Source: Conchocele bisecta (taxonomy: Eukaryota > Mollusca > Bivalvia > Lucinida > Thyasiridae). From it: DNA of 64,000 nucleotides. Shown here one piece after another: positions 1 to 9,961 of the stretch. The stretch spans positions 78,238,447-78,302,446 of the forward strand of contig CM055265.1 in assembly GCA_029237695.1 (NCBI GenBank), given 5' to 3'. Numbering within the stretch: position 1 is the stretch's first letter; each line of letters opens with the position of its first letter. Made by a program: the position numbers and the translations under genes. The notes beneath the pieces are model-generated. The model did not search any database. It saw only the letters and a program-made list of their open reading frames with translations, and was not told the origin of the DNA.

Positions 1-420
1 CAATGATAATACTTCATAATCTGTTGAAAATATTATTTTTTTCAGGTGACGCATTTAATTAGTATAAATAATTACAAAATACCATGCCTCATTTGCATAT
101 GAAAATAGCCCGTTACCACCGCCAGTCACTATCAGTATAATCATTGCACACCAAAAAATAAATACCGAGAATAAATAGTAATGTCCGTTAACAATTTAAG
201 GAAACACGTTTATCGCCCCTGATATCAGTGTAGAAATTTACGTCTGATATCAAATGTATAGTAATGTCAATTAGTACGTGGGGTAATGGTTAATGAATGT
301 TTATTTTGCTAGAAAATGTCTCAGAAGATGGTCTCTGATATAAAGAACATTTTGTGCACTGAGTGGGCATGTACCTTTAATGTTGGGGGAAATTCCCACT
401 AAGCAAACATTAAGGTCAAG
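1..420. other. Non-repetitive AT-rich stretch, no gene seen
   Basis: No ORF or repeat recognised. A POU-type octamer ATTTGCAT is visible at about 91-98, and several GATATCA and TAATTA-like words occur. It is either intron or 5' flank of the + strand gene proposed further right. Regulatory function is only a possibility. Confidence 0.3.
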
Positions 421-451
421 GTCACAGACTTTGTTCACAAACCTTTTTTTA

Positions 452-508
452 GTTTTAGGCCTTAAATGACCTTAGCTGTTGATAGGCCGTTAAACCCCAG
501 CAAACAAA
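452..508 (+). repeat. SINE-like 3' tail fragment
   Basis: Carries the motif ATGACCTTAGCTGTTGATA followed by GGCCGTTAAACCCCA. Almost the same string recurs at 5273-5310, and a decayed form at 6430-6480. The A/C-rich tail after TTAAACAC(C)A suggests a SINE 3' end. Confidence 0.5.
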
Positions 509-571
509 GAAATTAGTTTTAGGAAAATTTGTGTAACTCATGTTTCGTCTCAGTGATCATATTTCACACAT

Positions 572-808
572 ATGTGGTTGTGACTGGAGAAATTGGGCAT
601 ATGTAATTTGCGACCAGTGTAGATCCAGATCAGCCTGTGCATCCGCACAGTCTGATCAGGATCTGCCCCATTCGCCATTCCTTTAATGAAATACCCGTCA
701 TGCTTCAAACAATATAGATGATTATCAGGCTACAGGAGTGTGCTATTTGATCAGGAGCTACACTTGTTACAAAACCCATAAGTCCCATTCCTCCAGTCAC
801 TGCCACAT
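572..808. repeat. Palindromic element, family E
   Basis: Terminal inverted repeats read GTGGTTGTGACTGGAGAAAT on the left and the complement of CTCCAGTCACTGCCACAT on the right. The core holds TGATCAGGATCTG-type words in both orientations. Other good copies start near 33226, 40617, 52907 and 55336. The superfamily is unknown to me. Confidence 0.65.
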
Positions 809-840
809 GTATTGTACATTCCTCTGATCCAGACTTCTCA

Positions 841-920
841 GGTGGGGGACAGGTGAGACTATGCAATGGGTAATTTAATGATCGGGGCTCATCCTCACCG
901 GAAATCCGACTGGAGACCTG
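841..920. repeat. Duplicated flank of family C insertion
   Basis: The words GGGTAATTTAATGATCG and GACTGGAGACCTG recur in the same order at 4207-4286, each time directly left of a family C element. This shows that an older repeat already carrying the C insertion was copied, or that C inserted twice at one site of a repeat. Confidence 0.5.
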
Positions 921-1055
921 GGGGCCGTTTCACTAAACTTCCTATGACTAAAATGTTCGTAAGTGCAAAATTATGATAGTCTGTAAATTTCACATTAACA
1001 ATGTTTTTTTGTAAACAATTATTGGATTTACATTTATTGAGCATAGGCTGCATAT
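921..1055. repeat. Family C MITE, left half only
   Basis: Begins GGGGCCGTTTCACTAAACTT and runs to the central GAGCATAGGCTGCATAT, then stops where family M sequence starts. The complementary right arm is missing. Confidence 0.65.
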
Positions 1056-1061
1056 TTGCAT

Positions 1062-1457
1062 ATTCCAGATAAGCTGCGTATTTGCTTAAATACCCAATTC
1101 AAATTGTCAAAAACCCAATTGAAATCAGTAGTAGCGAGTATCAAAAAGCAATAAAAAAGTTATTGTACATTTATCATGCTGTAGAAAACAATAAACATAC
1201 CACAAATATAGCATATTTTTCTTTATTTTCCATGAAAACAAATCTTGGAATTTCATTAGAATTGTCTCCAAGGAGACGATTCTAATGAAATGCCAAGACA
1301 TGTTTTCATTTTGAAGCAAACTATTCAATAATTGCTGTCTGTGGATGTGTAAACAGTAGTGTGATTTCATTTTACCCAATAAAAATGGAAATACCCAATT
1401 GCTTCAGAAATTATGGAGTGATAATACTCAATTACTAATTCCTTATCTGGAGCCCTG
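1062..1457. repeat. Family M (hAT-like) MITE, old copy
   Basis: The left end CCAGATAAGCTGCGTATTTG and the right end CTTATCTGGAGCCCTG match the terminal repeats of the cleaner copy at 30232-30599. An internal hairpin around 1238-1314 pairs TTTCATTAGAATTGTCTCC with its complement. The left tip is lost into the neighbouring family C fragment. Confidence 0.55.
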
Positions 1458-1979
1458 ACCTTGTATATGATCCTGGCTGCCAATACCGGTAGGTGAGCTT
1501 CGTTAACTTCTTACTTTAAATTGGAGATGCTTCGACTGTGCTCCTATAACATGCTTTTGTATGCACAATATTGAAGGTAGTGAAAAGTCAAAAGAAACAA
1601 ATCATCAGGTTTCAGAGAATTAGTAGAGAATCTGCTGAAATTGTTTAATTTTGTTGAAATTTTACTTGTTTATATGTTTAGCACTGTCTGATGTCACATA
1701 CGTTTATTTGTTATGTCATGACACCATCGTGAGCAACGATTGTACCTGATGAAACTTATACAAAGCGACATACAATGTATATGTAATGTCTGTGTCTGAC
1801 ATTTTTATTTCATTTTATCAATATTTTAGTAATACCGTATTTCACTGGGCAAATATAGTTAGTTGGTCATATACCAGCAAGGGGCGTGCAAGCCGTATCA
1901 ATAGATAGATAGATAGATATTGCAAATTACAACACGACGAGTGATGGCCAGGCAGTGATTCGCAGGCAGTGATTCGCAG
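1458..1979. other. Unassigned stretch
   Basis: No gene and no repeat family recognised apart from a short GATA microsatellite at about 1902-1919 and a near-tandem duplication of GCAGTGATTCGCA at about 1951-1978. Confidence 0.3.
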
Positions 1980-2044
1980 ACAGTGGGTCCATTGTGGAGG
2001 CTAGACTAAGCCAGGATTACTTGGACAGTGCTTTCAGCCTCAAT
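1980..2044 (+). CDS. Tentative internal exon of + strand gene
   Basis: Read in the frame set by the downstream exon, this 65-base segment is open and gives a helical-looking stretch containing VEARLSQDYLDSAFSLN. A strong donor GTAAGT follows at 2045. It ends on a codon boundary, which is the phase the exon at 5383 needs. The acceptor is weak: CGCAG at 1975-1979 lies in a short direct repeat and lacks a pyrimidine tract, and an in-frame TGA at 1970-1972 prevents a longer exon in this frame. The alternative acceptor at 1982-1983 would shorten it by four bases. No product is recognised. It could equally be a chance match to a donor consensus. Confidence 0.3.
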
Positions 2045-2139
2045 GTAAGTATATTTCACATATACAGTAAAACCTGTATAAAATAGCCCATTACATTATA
2101 GGCTAAATACTCAAAAATTACAGGACAGTAGTATGAAAA

Positions 2140-2300
2140 TTGAGATTTTCCCCACGCTATTTTCTCTATTTCTGTTCGAAAGTACAATGTAAGTGTTGTT
2201 ACCACTGATATGAACCGTCTTGTTGAGACGGTTCAAATGAGTGGTAACAACATATACTTTTATTGAGAAATAAACAAAATAATCAGATTTTTTTAAATAA
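2140..2300. repeat. Family I palindromic element, core
   Basis: The hairpin ATATGAACCGTCTTGTTGAG with its complement, followed by GTGGTAACAACATATACTTT, is the diagnostic family I core. The outer TTAA ends cannot be found here, so the copy is degraded. Confidence 0.6.
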
Positions 2301-2330
2301 AAAAGTATTGTATACATAGTCTTCAATATA

Positions 2331-2467
2331 GGAATGAATGACCTTTTTGTGGAATTTATCGGGGTATAAACTTGGAAAAGTCGCGGGAATACTGGACGAG
2401 GCCTTCCGGCCTTCGTCCAGTATTCCCGCGACTTTTCCAAGTTTATACCCCGATAAATTCCACAAAA
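2331..2467. repeat. Family F hairpin, copy 1
   Basis: A near-perfect inverted repeat. GGAATGAATGACCTTTTTGT leads to TCGCGGGAATACTGGACGA, turns at GGCCTTCCGGCC around 2400, and returns through the complement to CCACAAAAATG. Copies recur at about 35530, 38511 and 49741. Confidence 0.75.
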
Positions 2468-2601
2468 ATGAAAAGTCGCGGCAATACTGGACGAAGGGAT
2501 AAAAAATTACAATTTTTTTTCGAAAATTGTAATTTTGTTAAGGCCTCGTCCAGTATTGCCGCGACTTTTCCAAGTTTATATCCCCGATAAATTCCACAAA
2601 A
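2468..2601. repeat. Family F hairpin, variant with A/T loop
   Basis: It repeats the AAAAGTCGCGGCAATACTGG arm, then has an extra inverted AAAATTACAATTTT loop before the complementary arm. The copy at 49741 has the same loop type, so two sub-families exist. It abuts the previous hairpin directly. Confidence 0.65.
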
Positions 2602-2703
2602 GAAATTAGAAAAAATTGTTTCAAGTTGTTATACCCTGTTTATGGGTATGAACTGTTTGGTTGATTTTAAAGGGTTTCACACTGTTGTTTATTTCTGTTG
2701 TTA

Positions 2704-3145
2704 ACATGCGTTCATGATTGCAAAGCACACAGACATGTATAGTGCTCATGTGCCTGAATTACGGTGGAGTCTCTAAACCAGACACCCTGGGGACCTCCCA
2801 GGGTCACAGGTGGAAGACTCGGACCTGTGACACACAAAAAATTACCATTAAAGAAATCCCAGCACCCCACCCACCTGGTCTCATACTGTACATTACGTTT
2901 ACTATATACATGTATATAGTGAACACAATGTACAGTACGAGACAAGGTGGGTGGGGTAAGGGGATTTTCAATGGGCATTTTTTGTATCACAGGTCCGAGT
3001 CTTCCAACTGTACACAGGGTGTCCAGTTTAGAGAGGTTTTACTGTCATATGTTGATGGAGTACTCATGTACCTCAATCACATTGAAATCTTTCTAAACCG
3101 GACACCCTCCCCAGAGTGTCCAATTTAGAGAGGTTCCAGTGTCGT
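2704..3145. repeat. Family G (pogo/Tigger-like) copies, interrupted
   Basis: Words such as CTCTAAACCAGACACCCTGG and its partner GTGTCCAGTTTAGAGAGG mark this family. The left and right parts are split by a family J hairpin at 2805-3011. A further G arm with CTAAACCGGACACCCT follows at about 3094-3143. Confidence 0.6.
2805..3011. repeat. Family J hairpin nested in family G
   Basis: The inverted arms CACAGGTGGAAGACTCGG and CCGAGTCTTCCAACTGT enclose complementary ACCCCACCCACC and GGTGGGTGGGGT segments. Removing it rejoins the CCCAGGGT and CAGGGTGTCC halves of the family G hairpin, which shows J is the younger insertion. Confidence 0.65.
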
Positions 3146-3425
3146 GTTTATATCTCATTGTTTTGCATGATCGTTTATTTATTTGCTGTTTTAACTAAAC
3201 ATTGTGGCTTAATGTTTGGTATTACATTTTGTAACTACGTTGTTTTATTATCAACATAAAACATGATTTGAACATTTGCACATTTGTGCATATTTTGCCA
3301 GTATTAATTTTGTCACATTTACAGAGTTTTACTTAAGTTGGTGCTAGGAGGCGTTCATGTCATGAAACTGACTGACTACTTCCATGCATGGACTGACAGT
3401 CCTTCACACAAATTAACATGTGAAC
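3146..3425. other. Unassigned stretch
   Basis: No gene or named repeat seen. AT-rich intronic-type sequence. Confidence 0.3.
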
Positions 3426-3680
3426 TTAACCCTTTCACCCCTAATTAACTGCAATGGAATTTGATATGTTAATTTTGCAACCAATCCAACCGGCACAGAA
3501 TGATATTCAGACTAGTCCATTTATGAAAAGGGTGTGTTTTTGTTCTCAAAAATATGAAAATTACATTATTACTTGCAAAAAGTGCAGATCATGATGAGAC
3601 AGCTTGTCATGAGCTGGCTCATCTGGATCTACACTGTTTGCTATTACCACTATACAGGCCTGTGGTGTTGAAAGGGTTAA
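3426..3680. repeat. TTAA-flanked MITE, family B
   Basis: Starts TTAACCCTTTCACCCCTAAT and ends GTTGAAAGGGTTAA. The core GATGAGACAGCTTGTCATGA with its complement is a mutated version of the family palindrome GACGGCTCGTTACGAGCC. Confidence 0.75.
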
Positions 3681-3689
3681 ACAACACAT

Positions 3690-4155
3690 GCAATGCACGT
3701 TTTTTGTGCCCCACAAAAAAGATTTTGGGGTACATATAGTTGCCACCCTGTTCGTCTGTCTGTTTGCCTGTCCGAGATGTTCCAGCTTCATACCATCTCT
3801 GTTATAGTAAGTCAGATGGGCTTGAAACTTCATATACTTATTTGTCATCATCCATATTTTCATTCTATAGCCCATCCATACGTCTCGTGTGCTCAACGTC
3901 AAGGTCAAATGACTTTGAAATTTGTTCTAAAGTTTTTGCAAATTTGCGTTAAGTTTCTGAGGGGTACATCCGGTATCTTGTTCTGGTTGTCATTTTCGGT
4001 GATCGTCGTGAATTTCGCTGTCACGCTGTCCGTTACAAATATTTGTCATTGTTCATTGATGCATGTACAATTGTCACAGTCAACCCATATTCAAAAATTA
4101 CTGATGTTTCAATGGTTGGACGATTTCATTTGTTGTATGTCGAGACTCGTTTGTT
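3690..4155. repeat. Decayed interspersed repeat
   Basis: Contains GCTTGAAACTTCATATACTT and TCATCATCCATATTTT. Both recur in degraded form at about 42409-42455. The ORFs across it share no protein motif I know, so I read it as noncoding repeat. Confidence 0.4.
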
Positions 4156-4206
4156 AAATCAGTAAACATGATTAATAATAACATAATGAATTGTCACTCA
4201 TATAAA

Positions 4207-4286
4207 GTGGGTGGCAGGTGGGAGAATGAGATGGGTAATTTAATGATCGTGGTTCATCCTTATCGGAATTCCAACTGGAGACCTGA
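4207..4286. repeat. Second copy of family C flank
   Basis: Matches 841-920 in order and spacing (GGTAATTTAATGATCG, then CCAACTGGAGACCTG). Confidence 0.5.
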
Positions 4287-4527
4287 GGGCCGTTTCACTA
4301 AACTTTGTAAGACTAAAATGTTCGTAAGTACAAAATTATGATAGTTTGTAAATATCATATTAACATTGTTTTCCTGTAAACAATTGTTGGATTTACATTT
4401 CTTGAGCATAGGCTGCATATGCAGCCAATGCTCAATAAATGTAAATCCATCAATTGAAATTTCCTGACGATTCTAAAATTGCGCTTACGAACATTTTAGT
4501 CGTACAATGTTTAGTGAAACGGGCCCC
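4287..4527. repeat. Family C (PIF/Harbinger-like) MITE, full copy
   Basis: The termini GGGCCGTTTCACTAAAC and GTTTAGTGAAACGGGCCC are inverted repeats. The centre is the perfect turn GCATAGGCTGCATATGCAGCC. CTG-type words flank both sides, consistent with a 3-bp duplication. Confidence 0.75.
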
Positions 4528-5335
4528 TGGTTTGGCCCTCACATTACGTCTTTGGCATTTTGTATGCAACAGTTGAATCTGGTTATACCCCTTATGTGAG
4601 TATTACGATTATTCGTAATCCTATTTTAGGGGAAGGGCCAAGTGATTTGGACCTGGCACCAGGTCAGGTCATCTAATTTCAGGGCTGAATATAGGCCCCG
4701 TGCAGGCACCGGGGCGGGATCAACTGATCCTGAGAATAGTGCTGCAGTAGCCATTGCTTGTCGTAAAAGGCGACTAAACTGGCTTAACGATTGGGTTCAT
4801 ACTTTCCAGAACCCACTATACCGGATTTGGCCCTCATGTACATTTTTGGCTTTCTTGTATGTGAGAGTTGAGTCGGGCTATGCCCCATATATAAAAGTAA
4901 GATTAGCGCTAATCCTATTACTTTTAGGGGATGGGATAAATGATGCTGGTGTGGCGAGGGCCTGGCACCAGATCAGGTTGTTCTAATTTCAGGACTGAAT
5001 ATATATTTTGATTGTAAATATTGAGTTCTGAAGTTGGGATTTACCCCCCTTGGACAGGTGGATATGGGACTCGACCCCGTTGACCCATCTGCGTGTAGAC
5101 TCCCTGAGGCTTGTACCTCTATGTCAGAAAAGCGGACGTTAAACCCTATTCACTCACTCACTCACTCAGGGCTGAATATAATTTTTCTCGATGTACATAT
5201 TCCGTTCTGATTTTGGGAATTTACCCCAATGCAGCAGGTTAAAATGGGATTGAACCCGTTTGCCCGGCCTTACATGACCTTAGCTGTTGATAAGCCATTA
5301 AACACCAATCAACAAACAAACAAACAAACACTCAT
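4528..5335 (+). repeat. SINE-like compound repeat, partly tandem
   Basis: Two similar units can be read, at about 4529-4690 and 4805-5000. Each carries TTTGGCCCTCA, a short AT palindrome around TAATCCTATT, CCTGGCACCAG(G/A)TCAGG and TTTCAGG(G/A)CTGAATAT. A CACTCACT microsatellite and the tail ATGACCTTAGCTGTTGATA with a CAAA-rich end follow. Related units lie at about 43640 and 51995. The word GCTTGTCGTAAAAGGCGACT looks tRNA-related, but I could not fold a cloverleaf. Confidence 0.5.
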
Positions 5336-5382
5336 ATAAAATCCTCTACATAGCTGAATACATTGTGTTTTGTAACTTACAG

Positions 5383-5567
5383 CAATACAGAAGACTTCTG
5401 AGGACACGGGTGGAAATGTTTGAGAAGTCCCAGTCGCTTCTTCTCCTTGGCATGGAAAGGTCAAGGTCACCAACAGAGGTCAATGAGGGGTCAAAAAGGT
5501 CGAGATCAGAAACCAGGAGAGAAGAATCGCCTGGCAGGAAAAGAGAGAACACGAAGAAGTTGAAAAA
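5383..5567 (+). CDS. Internal exon, basic SR/SP-rich protein
   Basis: This 185-base open segment is flanked by TTTTGTAACTTACAG on the left (acceptor AG 5381-5382) and GTAAGA on the right (donor 5568). It codes 61 residues and two left-over bases. The first half (QYRRLLRTRVEMFEKSQSLL) is amphipathic and helical-looking. The second is highly charged, with SRSP, KRSRSE, EESPGRKR and a C-terminal KKLKK that would suit a nuclear localisation signal and proline-directed phosphorylation. Base composition is richer in G and purines than the surrounding AT-rich repeats. The left-over AA joins the first base of the exon at 60195 to give Lys, so the two can be consecutive. A SINE tail lies only about 50 bases upstream of the acceptor. 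I do not recognise the gene; a nuclear protein is an inference from charge alone. Confidence 0.55.
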
Positions 5568-5665
5568 GTAAGATTGTTTATGCTATGCTGCCATAAACTG
5601 GTCCTTACCCATTTCCCGTCCACCCTAAAATAATGCTATATGCTTCTGCTTCTGCTTCGTTAACC

Positions 5666-5879
5666 TTAACCCTTACTACGCTGAATTAAATGTAGCCGTC
5701 TGCTGGAAATGTTTTATTTTCAATATTTCTCGACAAAAACCTGGTTTTGACAGCACATGAGAATCGTCTCCAGTGGAGACGATTCTCATGTGCTGTCAAA
5801 ACCAGTTTTTTGTTAAGAATTAAAGCAAAAATGAAAAACAGCAGACGGCAATTTCCATCAACAGCGTAGGAAGGGTTAA
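5666..5879. repeat. TTAA-flanked MITE, family A
   Basis: TTAACCCTTACTACGCTGAA at the left and GCGTAGGAAGGGTTAA at the right. The central hairpin GAGAATCGTCTCCAGTGGAG with its complement and the sub-terminal pair GCCGTCTGCTG / CAGCAGACGGC identify the sub-type shared with 28865 and 41379. Confidence 0.8.
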
Positions 5880-6057
5880 TACACCGCTAGGTAACTAGAA
5901 TTGACACTGTCATTGTTATTTTTTAGAATATACCATTTAGCAGAAAGGAGTATTGTCTTTTGCAAAATATCTGCAAATGGTGCAGATCCTGATGAGATGG
6001 CTCGTTACGAGCCGGCTCATCTGGATCTACACTGTTTGCAAAAGTACATTCTTTGTT
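5880..6057. repeat. Family B MITE, decayed
   Basis: Has ACACCGCTAGGTAACTAGAA, then GATGAGATGGCTCGTTACGA with its complement. No clean left TTAA flank. Confidence 0.6.
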
Positions 6058-6265
6058 AACCCTTACACCCCTAAGTATTAACTAGAATGGACACTCCCAT
6101 GTTATTTTGCAGACTATTCCATTCAGCAGAAAGGGGTATTGTTTCTAGAAAAAAAAAATCTGCAAATAGTGTCGGTCCTGATGAGACGGCTTGTTACGAG
6201 CCAGCTCATCTGGATCTACACTGTTTGCAAAAGTTATGATAGAGGTCTGTAGTGGAAAGGGTTAA
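6056..6265. repeat. TTAA-flanked MITE, family B
   Basis: TTAACCCTTACACCCCTAAG at the left, GTGGAAAGGGTTAA at the right. It starts at the TTAA where the previous copy ends, so the two are back to back. Confidence 0.7.
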
Positions 6266-6667
6266 AAAGAGTTGTTTTCTAAATGCTCTAGCACATGTTT
6301 ATAGCTGGCAGGCTCCGAAAAAATCTAACAAATGGTCTGGTCATGATCTACAACTGTTGAAAATGTCCTTAGGTTAGTTTTCTCAACTGGTAGCCCACAT
6401 GTAACTATTATTTTCTTATTCACCTAAATTGCTTGGCCCTAAATGATACTCTTTTGTGTTGATGGGCCGTTAAGCACCATTCCATTCCCACATGTACCTT
6501 CAGAAATACCTCAGAATAATGTACCCAGTTTACTTTACAAATTTTTGTGACTTTGTATAGGCATTGTCATTATATATATTCAACTGAAATTTCAAACTGA
6601 AAATAATTGTTTTTTACTGACATTCAACAGTTTTTACGCTGATGGAAATTTACTCCTATTAAAAATG
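6266..6667. other. Intronic filler with SINE-tail remnant
   Basis: No gene. A decayed SINE-like tail (TGTTGATGGGCCGTTAAGCA) is at about 6455-6478. The rest is AT-rich and unassigned. Confidence 0.3.
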
Positions 6668-6859
6668 TTTTGCACGGTAAATGTGCCAGTTTTTCAATGT
6701 TTTACACGCTAAATGTTCCCCTTTTTCTATGTTTTACATGCTAAATGTTCCCCTTTTTCAATGTTTTAAATGCTAAATGTTCCCCTTTTTCAATGTTTTA
6801 CACGCTAAATGTTCCCATTTTTCAATGTTTTACATGCTAAATGTGCCCTTTTTTTTAGC
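6668..6859. repeat. 32-bp minisatellite, six units
   Basis: The unit contains TTTTACACGCTAAATGTTCC followed by CCTTTTTCAATG. Six units occur in register, differing by single bases such as CACGC/CATGC and TTCCCC/TGCCC. Confidence 0.8.
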
Positions 6860-7295
6860 CTTACCATGCCTCTTTTTAATACTGCGGAAACACTTAAAAT
6901 ATGGGTGAAAAATAAACCATGTAATTTTCATATTGCTCTAATTGTAGCCTGCTTGTAATTGGTTATGTCAGGGGTGGGTGTGCGTAGGAAATTGGTAATA
7001 TGGGGAAGGTTTGCACAACTCATAAATCTGCAATTGCTCTTCAAGTTAAAGTACTTAACCGTTACATCACAGATTTCAGATACAGGCTTAAACTTTTACA
7101 TTTTATGGTCTGTTAATTTTATGGTGTTTATTTTGCCATATTAAATGTTGGCGGCGTAGTTTTGTCATTTTATGATGATGTGTTGGGGGTAAACCATGCA
7201 ACACTGATCATACTACAAACTGTGTGACTTGTGATAACAAAAAGTGGCTTAGCCATCTCAACTCTAAGTTACTGGAATGGACTGTGATATAAATA
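6860..7295. other. Unassigned stretch
   Basis: No gene or recognised repeat. ORFs here are short and without motif. Confidence 0.3.
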
Positions 7296-7369
7296 TTAAC
7301 CCCTTACACCGCTATCTTAATTTTGTTGTTGTCTGCTGTTTATTTTCTATTTTCCATTTTTATCATCAC
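7296..7369. repeat. Left part of family A MITE split by retrotransposon
   Basis: TTAACCCCTTACACCGCTAT through TTTTTATCATCAC is the left arm of a family A element. Its right arm resumes at 16761, after the LTR retrotransposon. The last five bases, ATCAC, are the target duplication. Confidence 0.85.
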
Positions 7370-9891
7370 TGTCAAGGTCATTACCAAGGTCAGGAATGAT
7401 CGAGACAAATTGTCTCCCCCAATTATCATATGAACCAAGTATACTTCAATTGTTATGACGTTATGGCCAATATAGCTTGATCTGACGAACGAAAAGTGGT
7501 AACAATGCAGTTGAAGTGTAAGGGATAGGCCAGAGTAGATAAGTACACGTAGTCACTTAATCACTTATAATGTACACTATATTACATGGGGAACACACAG
7601 GAATACATGATACATTGATATGCGAACATCACTGTACTGTGCATGATACTATTCAATTACTACAAGGTTGTAAGCCAATCGACTGTTATACTTTAACGCA
7701 ACTTAAAAGCTACAGACGAATAAACTCGGTATGTGGTATCTCAATGGTCCCGTAGTGGACAATAGTATGAATGCACAAGTACTTTGATGATCGCTAATCA
7801 AAGTGAAATAACATACAAGTATAACATGGCATAACGAACATTGGAAGACAAATGACAATCATCTGAGCTACCCCAGTGCTGGCGTATCTCAATAGATAGT
7901 GTAACCTCTGAGTATCAAGGTCCCAAGGTCTGCCTCACCCGCAATATGAGGTCTAGTCAACAATATGGCTATAATCCAACTTCAAGTGGATTAATCCATA
8001 AACAATATATGTAGTCTTACTACAATCCTTTAGCCATGATATGCCATGATAGGAGTATTACCATACACTATCAAAGTATACATATGTATTGCCTATGCAA
8101 TATATTTCCAAAGTATGAATGTCAAAGTCAAAGCCGGATGTGGTTACATCACATGATAGTCAATAACGATAATGTTCCGGAAGCTGGTTCCCGGAAGTAA
8201 AGTTCCACAGGTAGTGTTATCTCCGGAAATGGTGGACCAGATGTAAAGTTCCTATGGTATCACTCGACTGTAGCAACCCGGATGTGGTAGACCGGATGTA
8301 AAGTATCCATGGTGAATCAATGGGTTGTAATACCAAGAGTGGTAGACCGGATGTAAAGTTCCGATATAATACAAAATGGCGATTTTCACGTTGGCTAAGA
8401 CGCCGGGAAAAGTTTCACTTAGGTGACATTCAACTCGGTGGTAGTATAATGATATGATATGTGTGTATGGCGTTTCACTTCACTAAACTATGGCTGTGAC
8501 TGTCTGCTGAACGCGAGGTAGCTATCACACACTGCTCTATACAGGCCTGTACCCGGAGCTGCTACACACACTGCGCCAGACAGACGTACGGACACTCGGA
8601 CGACCCGATACTCTGCACTGACTGGGGTCTGCCCTCAAACGAGTGGACCAAAACGTCCAATGTGGCTCGCTGGAGCGTTCTCAAGAGGCTACAAAAATGA
8701 AATGAATCTCCAATTACTGGACGAATACGCACAGACAGACAGACAGGATGCACAACAGACTAAAACGGGAATCGAACAACGGCAAATCACAGCTGAAATA
8801 AAATGTTCTAGGTACATACCAAAATCCTCCGTGTCACTGGTGAATACAGTACTAGTCTTCTGTAACCAGAATATATGTGTCCCGCCAACACATAGCGAGA
8901 CATCGCTTATATACGCACCAGTGAAACCATGCACGGAATAATGGATATGCCTACCCCTCGTACGACATCTCACATAAATACTACAAAACCATGGCTTTTG
9001 CCATGTCACCCGTGGGTTATTTTTGGCATAAATATATGTTCCCACGCCTTAAATTCAACCAAACCAGTGTACAGCCCTCGTGGAATAAATACCATCCAAC
9101 ATGGTATACCCCACACTACCATAAATCTGCACACTGTAGACCCAGATCTCATAATCCGAAATCTACTCGACTGGTCTCGACAATGCAAAGGTCGCTTCTT
9201 GGCCCCGCCAAACCCCTCCATAACGGTCCTACGGCTATACACTCAAATGAGAGTGTAGCACATACTAAACTCAAATATCGTGGTCATTTACGGAAATATC
9301 ACGACACAAAACATCACCATTATGGGATCTGATATATCCGTGTTGGCCAGTACCAGGCTATGATGAAACACTAACCCGTAGCATACATAACAGGGCAGAC
9401 CATGGTATGGTCTGCGCTGTATACTGGCTTCACCTACAGAAGGTCCCTTATATGGTGAAACACTGACACGCGGACAAACTCGGCTGGCACGGACAGTGGA
9501 CATCCGTAATACTAAAAGGTATCTTTTCCCTAGCGAAACCAGCACACGAGTTCTCTACCACACACATGCATAGTCTGTGGCAAATATGGCGTGACCTCAG
9601 TAAAACATTGCTCATAAAATAGACGTATATTTAAATCCGCAAATAGGACACGCATAAACGTATCTCCACCAATACAACATAAGCCCCCTTATTACACGCA
9701 CATTGTACATGGCAAATGTACATGCCAAACCACAGGTGTGCAAAAACCACAGGTGTGTGAAACCACAGGTATGTGGAATCACAGGGATGTGAAATCAATA
9801 ATATGCACAACAATACAACACAGTACCACACATCACAAATATACAATTATACGGATTCCAGAATGTACAAGAATACACGTGTCACGCGACA
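7370..9891 (-). repeat. 3' LTR of the retrotransposon
   Basis: 2522 bases. In element orientation it begins TGTCGCGTGACAC and ends CCTTGACA. It differs from the other LTR by a handful of substitutions and by small indels, including TATGTTCCC against TAATTATGTTCCC near 9035, and a missing six-base CAGTCA-type insert near 9550. The small ORFs inside it occur in both LTRs only because the sequence is duplicated; I see no coding signal. It is unusually long for an LTR. Confidence 0.93.
8177..8366. repeat. Imperfect tandem repeat inside 3' LTR
   Basis: About four units of roughly 50 bases, each with a form of GGTAGACCGGATGTAAAGTT. The same array is at 15034-15227 in the other LTR. Arrays like this in LTRs often act as enhancers; that role is an inference here. 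Confidence 0.6.
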
Positions 9892-9903
9892 TATCTCCCC
9901 CCT
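9892..9903 (-). promoter_or_regulatory. Polypurine tract for plus-strand priming
   Basis: Directly next to the inner edge of the 3' LTR. On the - strand it reads AGGGGGGAGATA and then the LTR start TGTCGCG. The position and purine run are as expected for the second-strand primer of an LTR element. Confidence 0.75.
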
Positions 9904-9961
9904 AAACAAAAAGTGTTTACACTTTCGTGCATAATCGCGAGACACGTTGGCACAGCTGAAT

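Noticed and set aside
2718..3128. 136-codon + strand ORF
   Set aside because: Runs through nested hairpins of families G and J; noncoding palindromic DNA stays open in both directions by chance.
3693..4157. 154-codon + strand ORF with hydrophobic stretches
   Set aside because: Lies in a decayed interspersed repeat seen again at 42375; no start context, splice sites or domain.
4740..4800. tRNA-like word GCTTGTCGTAAAAGGCGACT
   Set aside because: I could not find A and B boxes at correct spacing or a cloverleaf, so I did not call a tRNA gene; kept as part of a SINE-like repeat.
6668..6859. Possible CRISPR-like array
   Set aside because: 32-bp units are directly adjacent with no unique spacers: a minisatellite.
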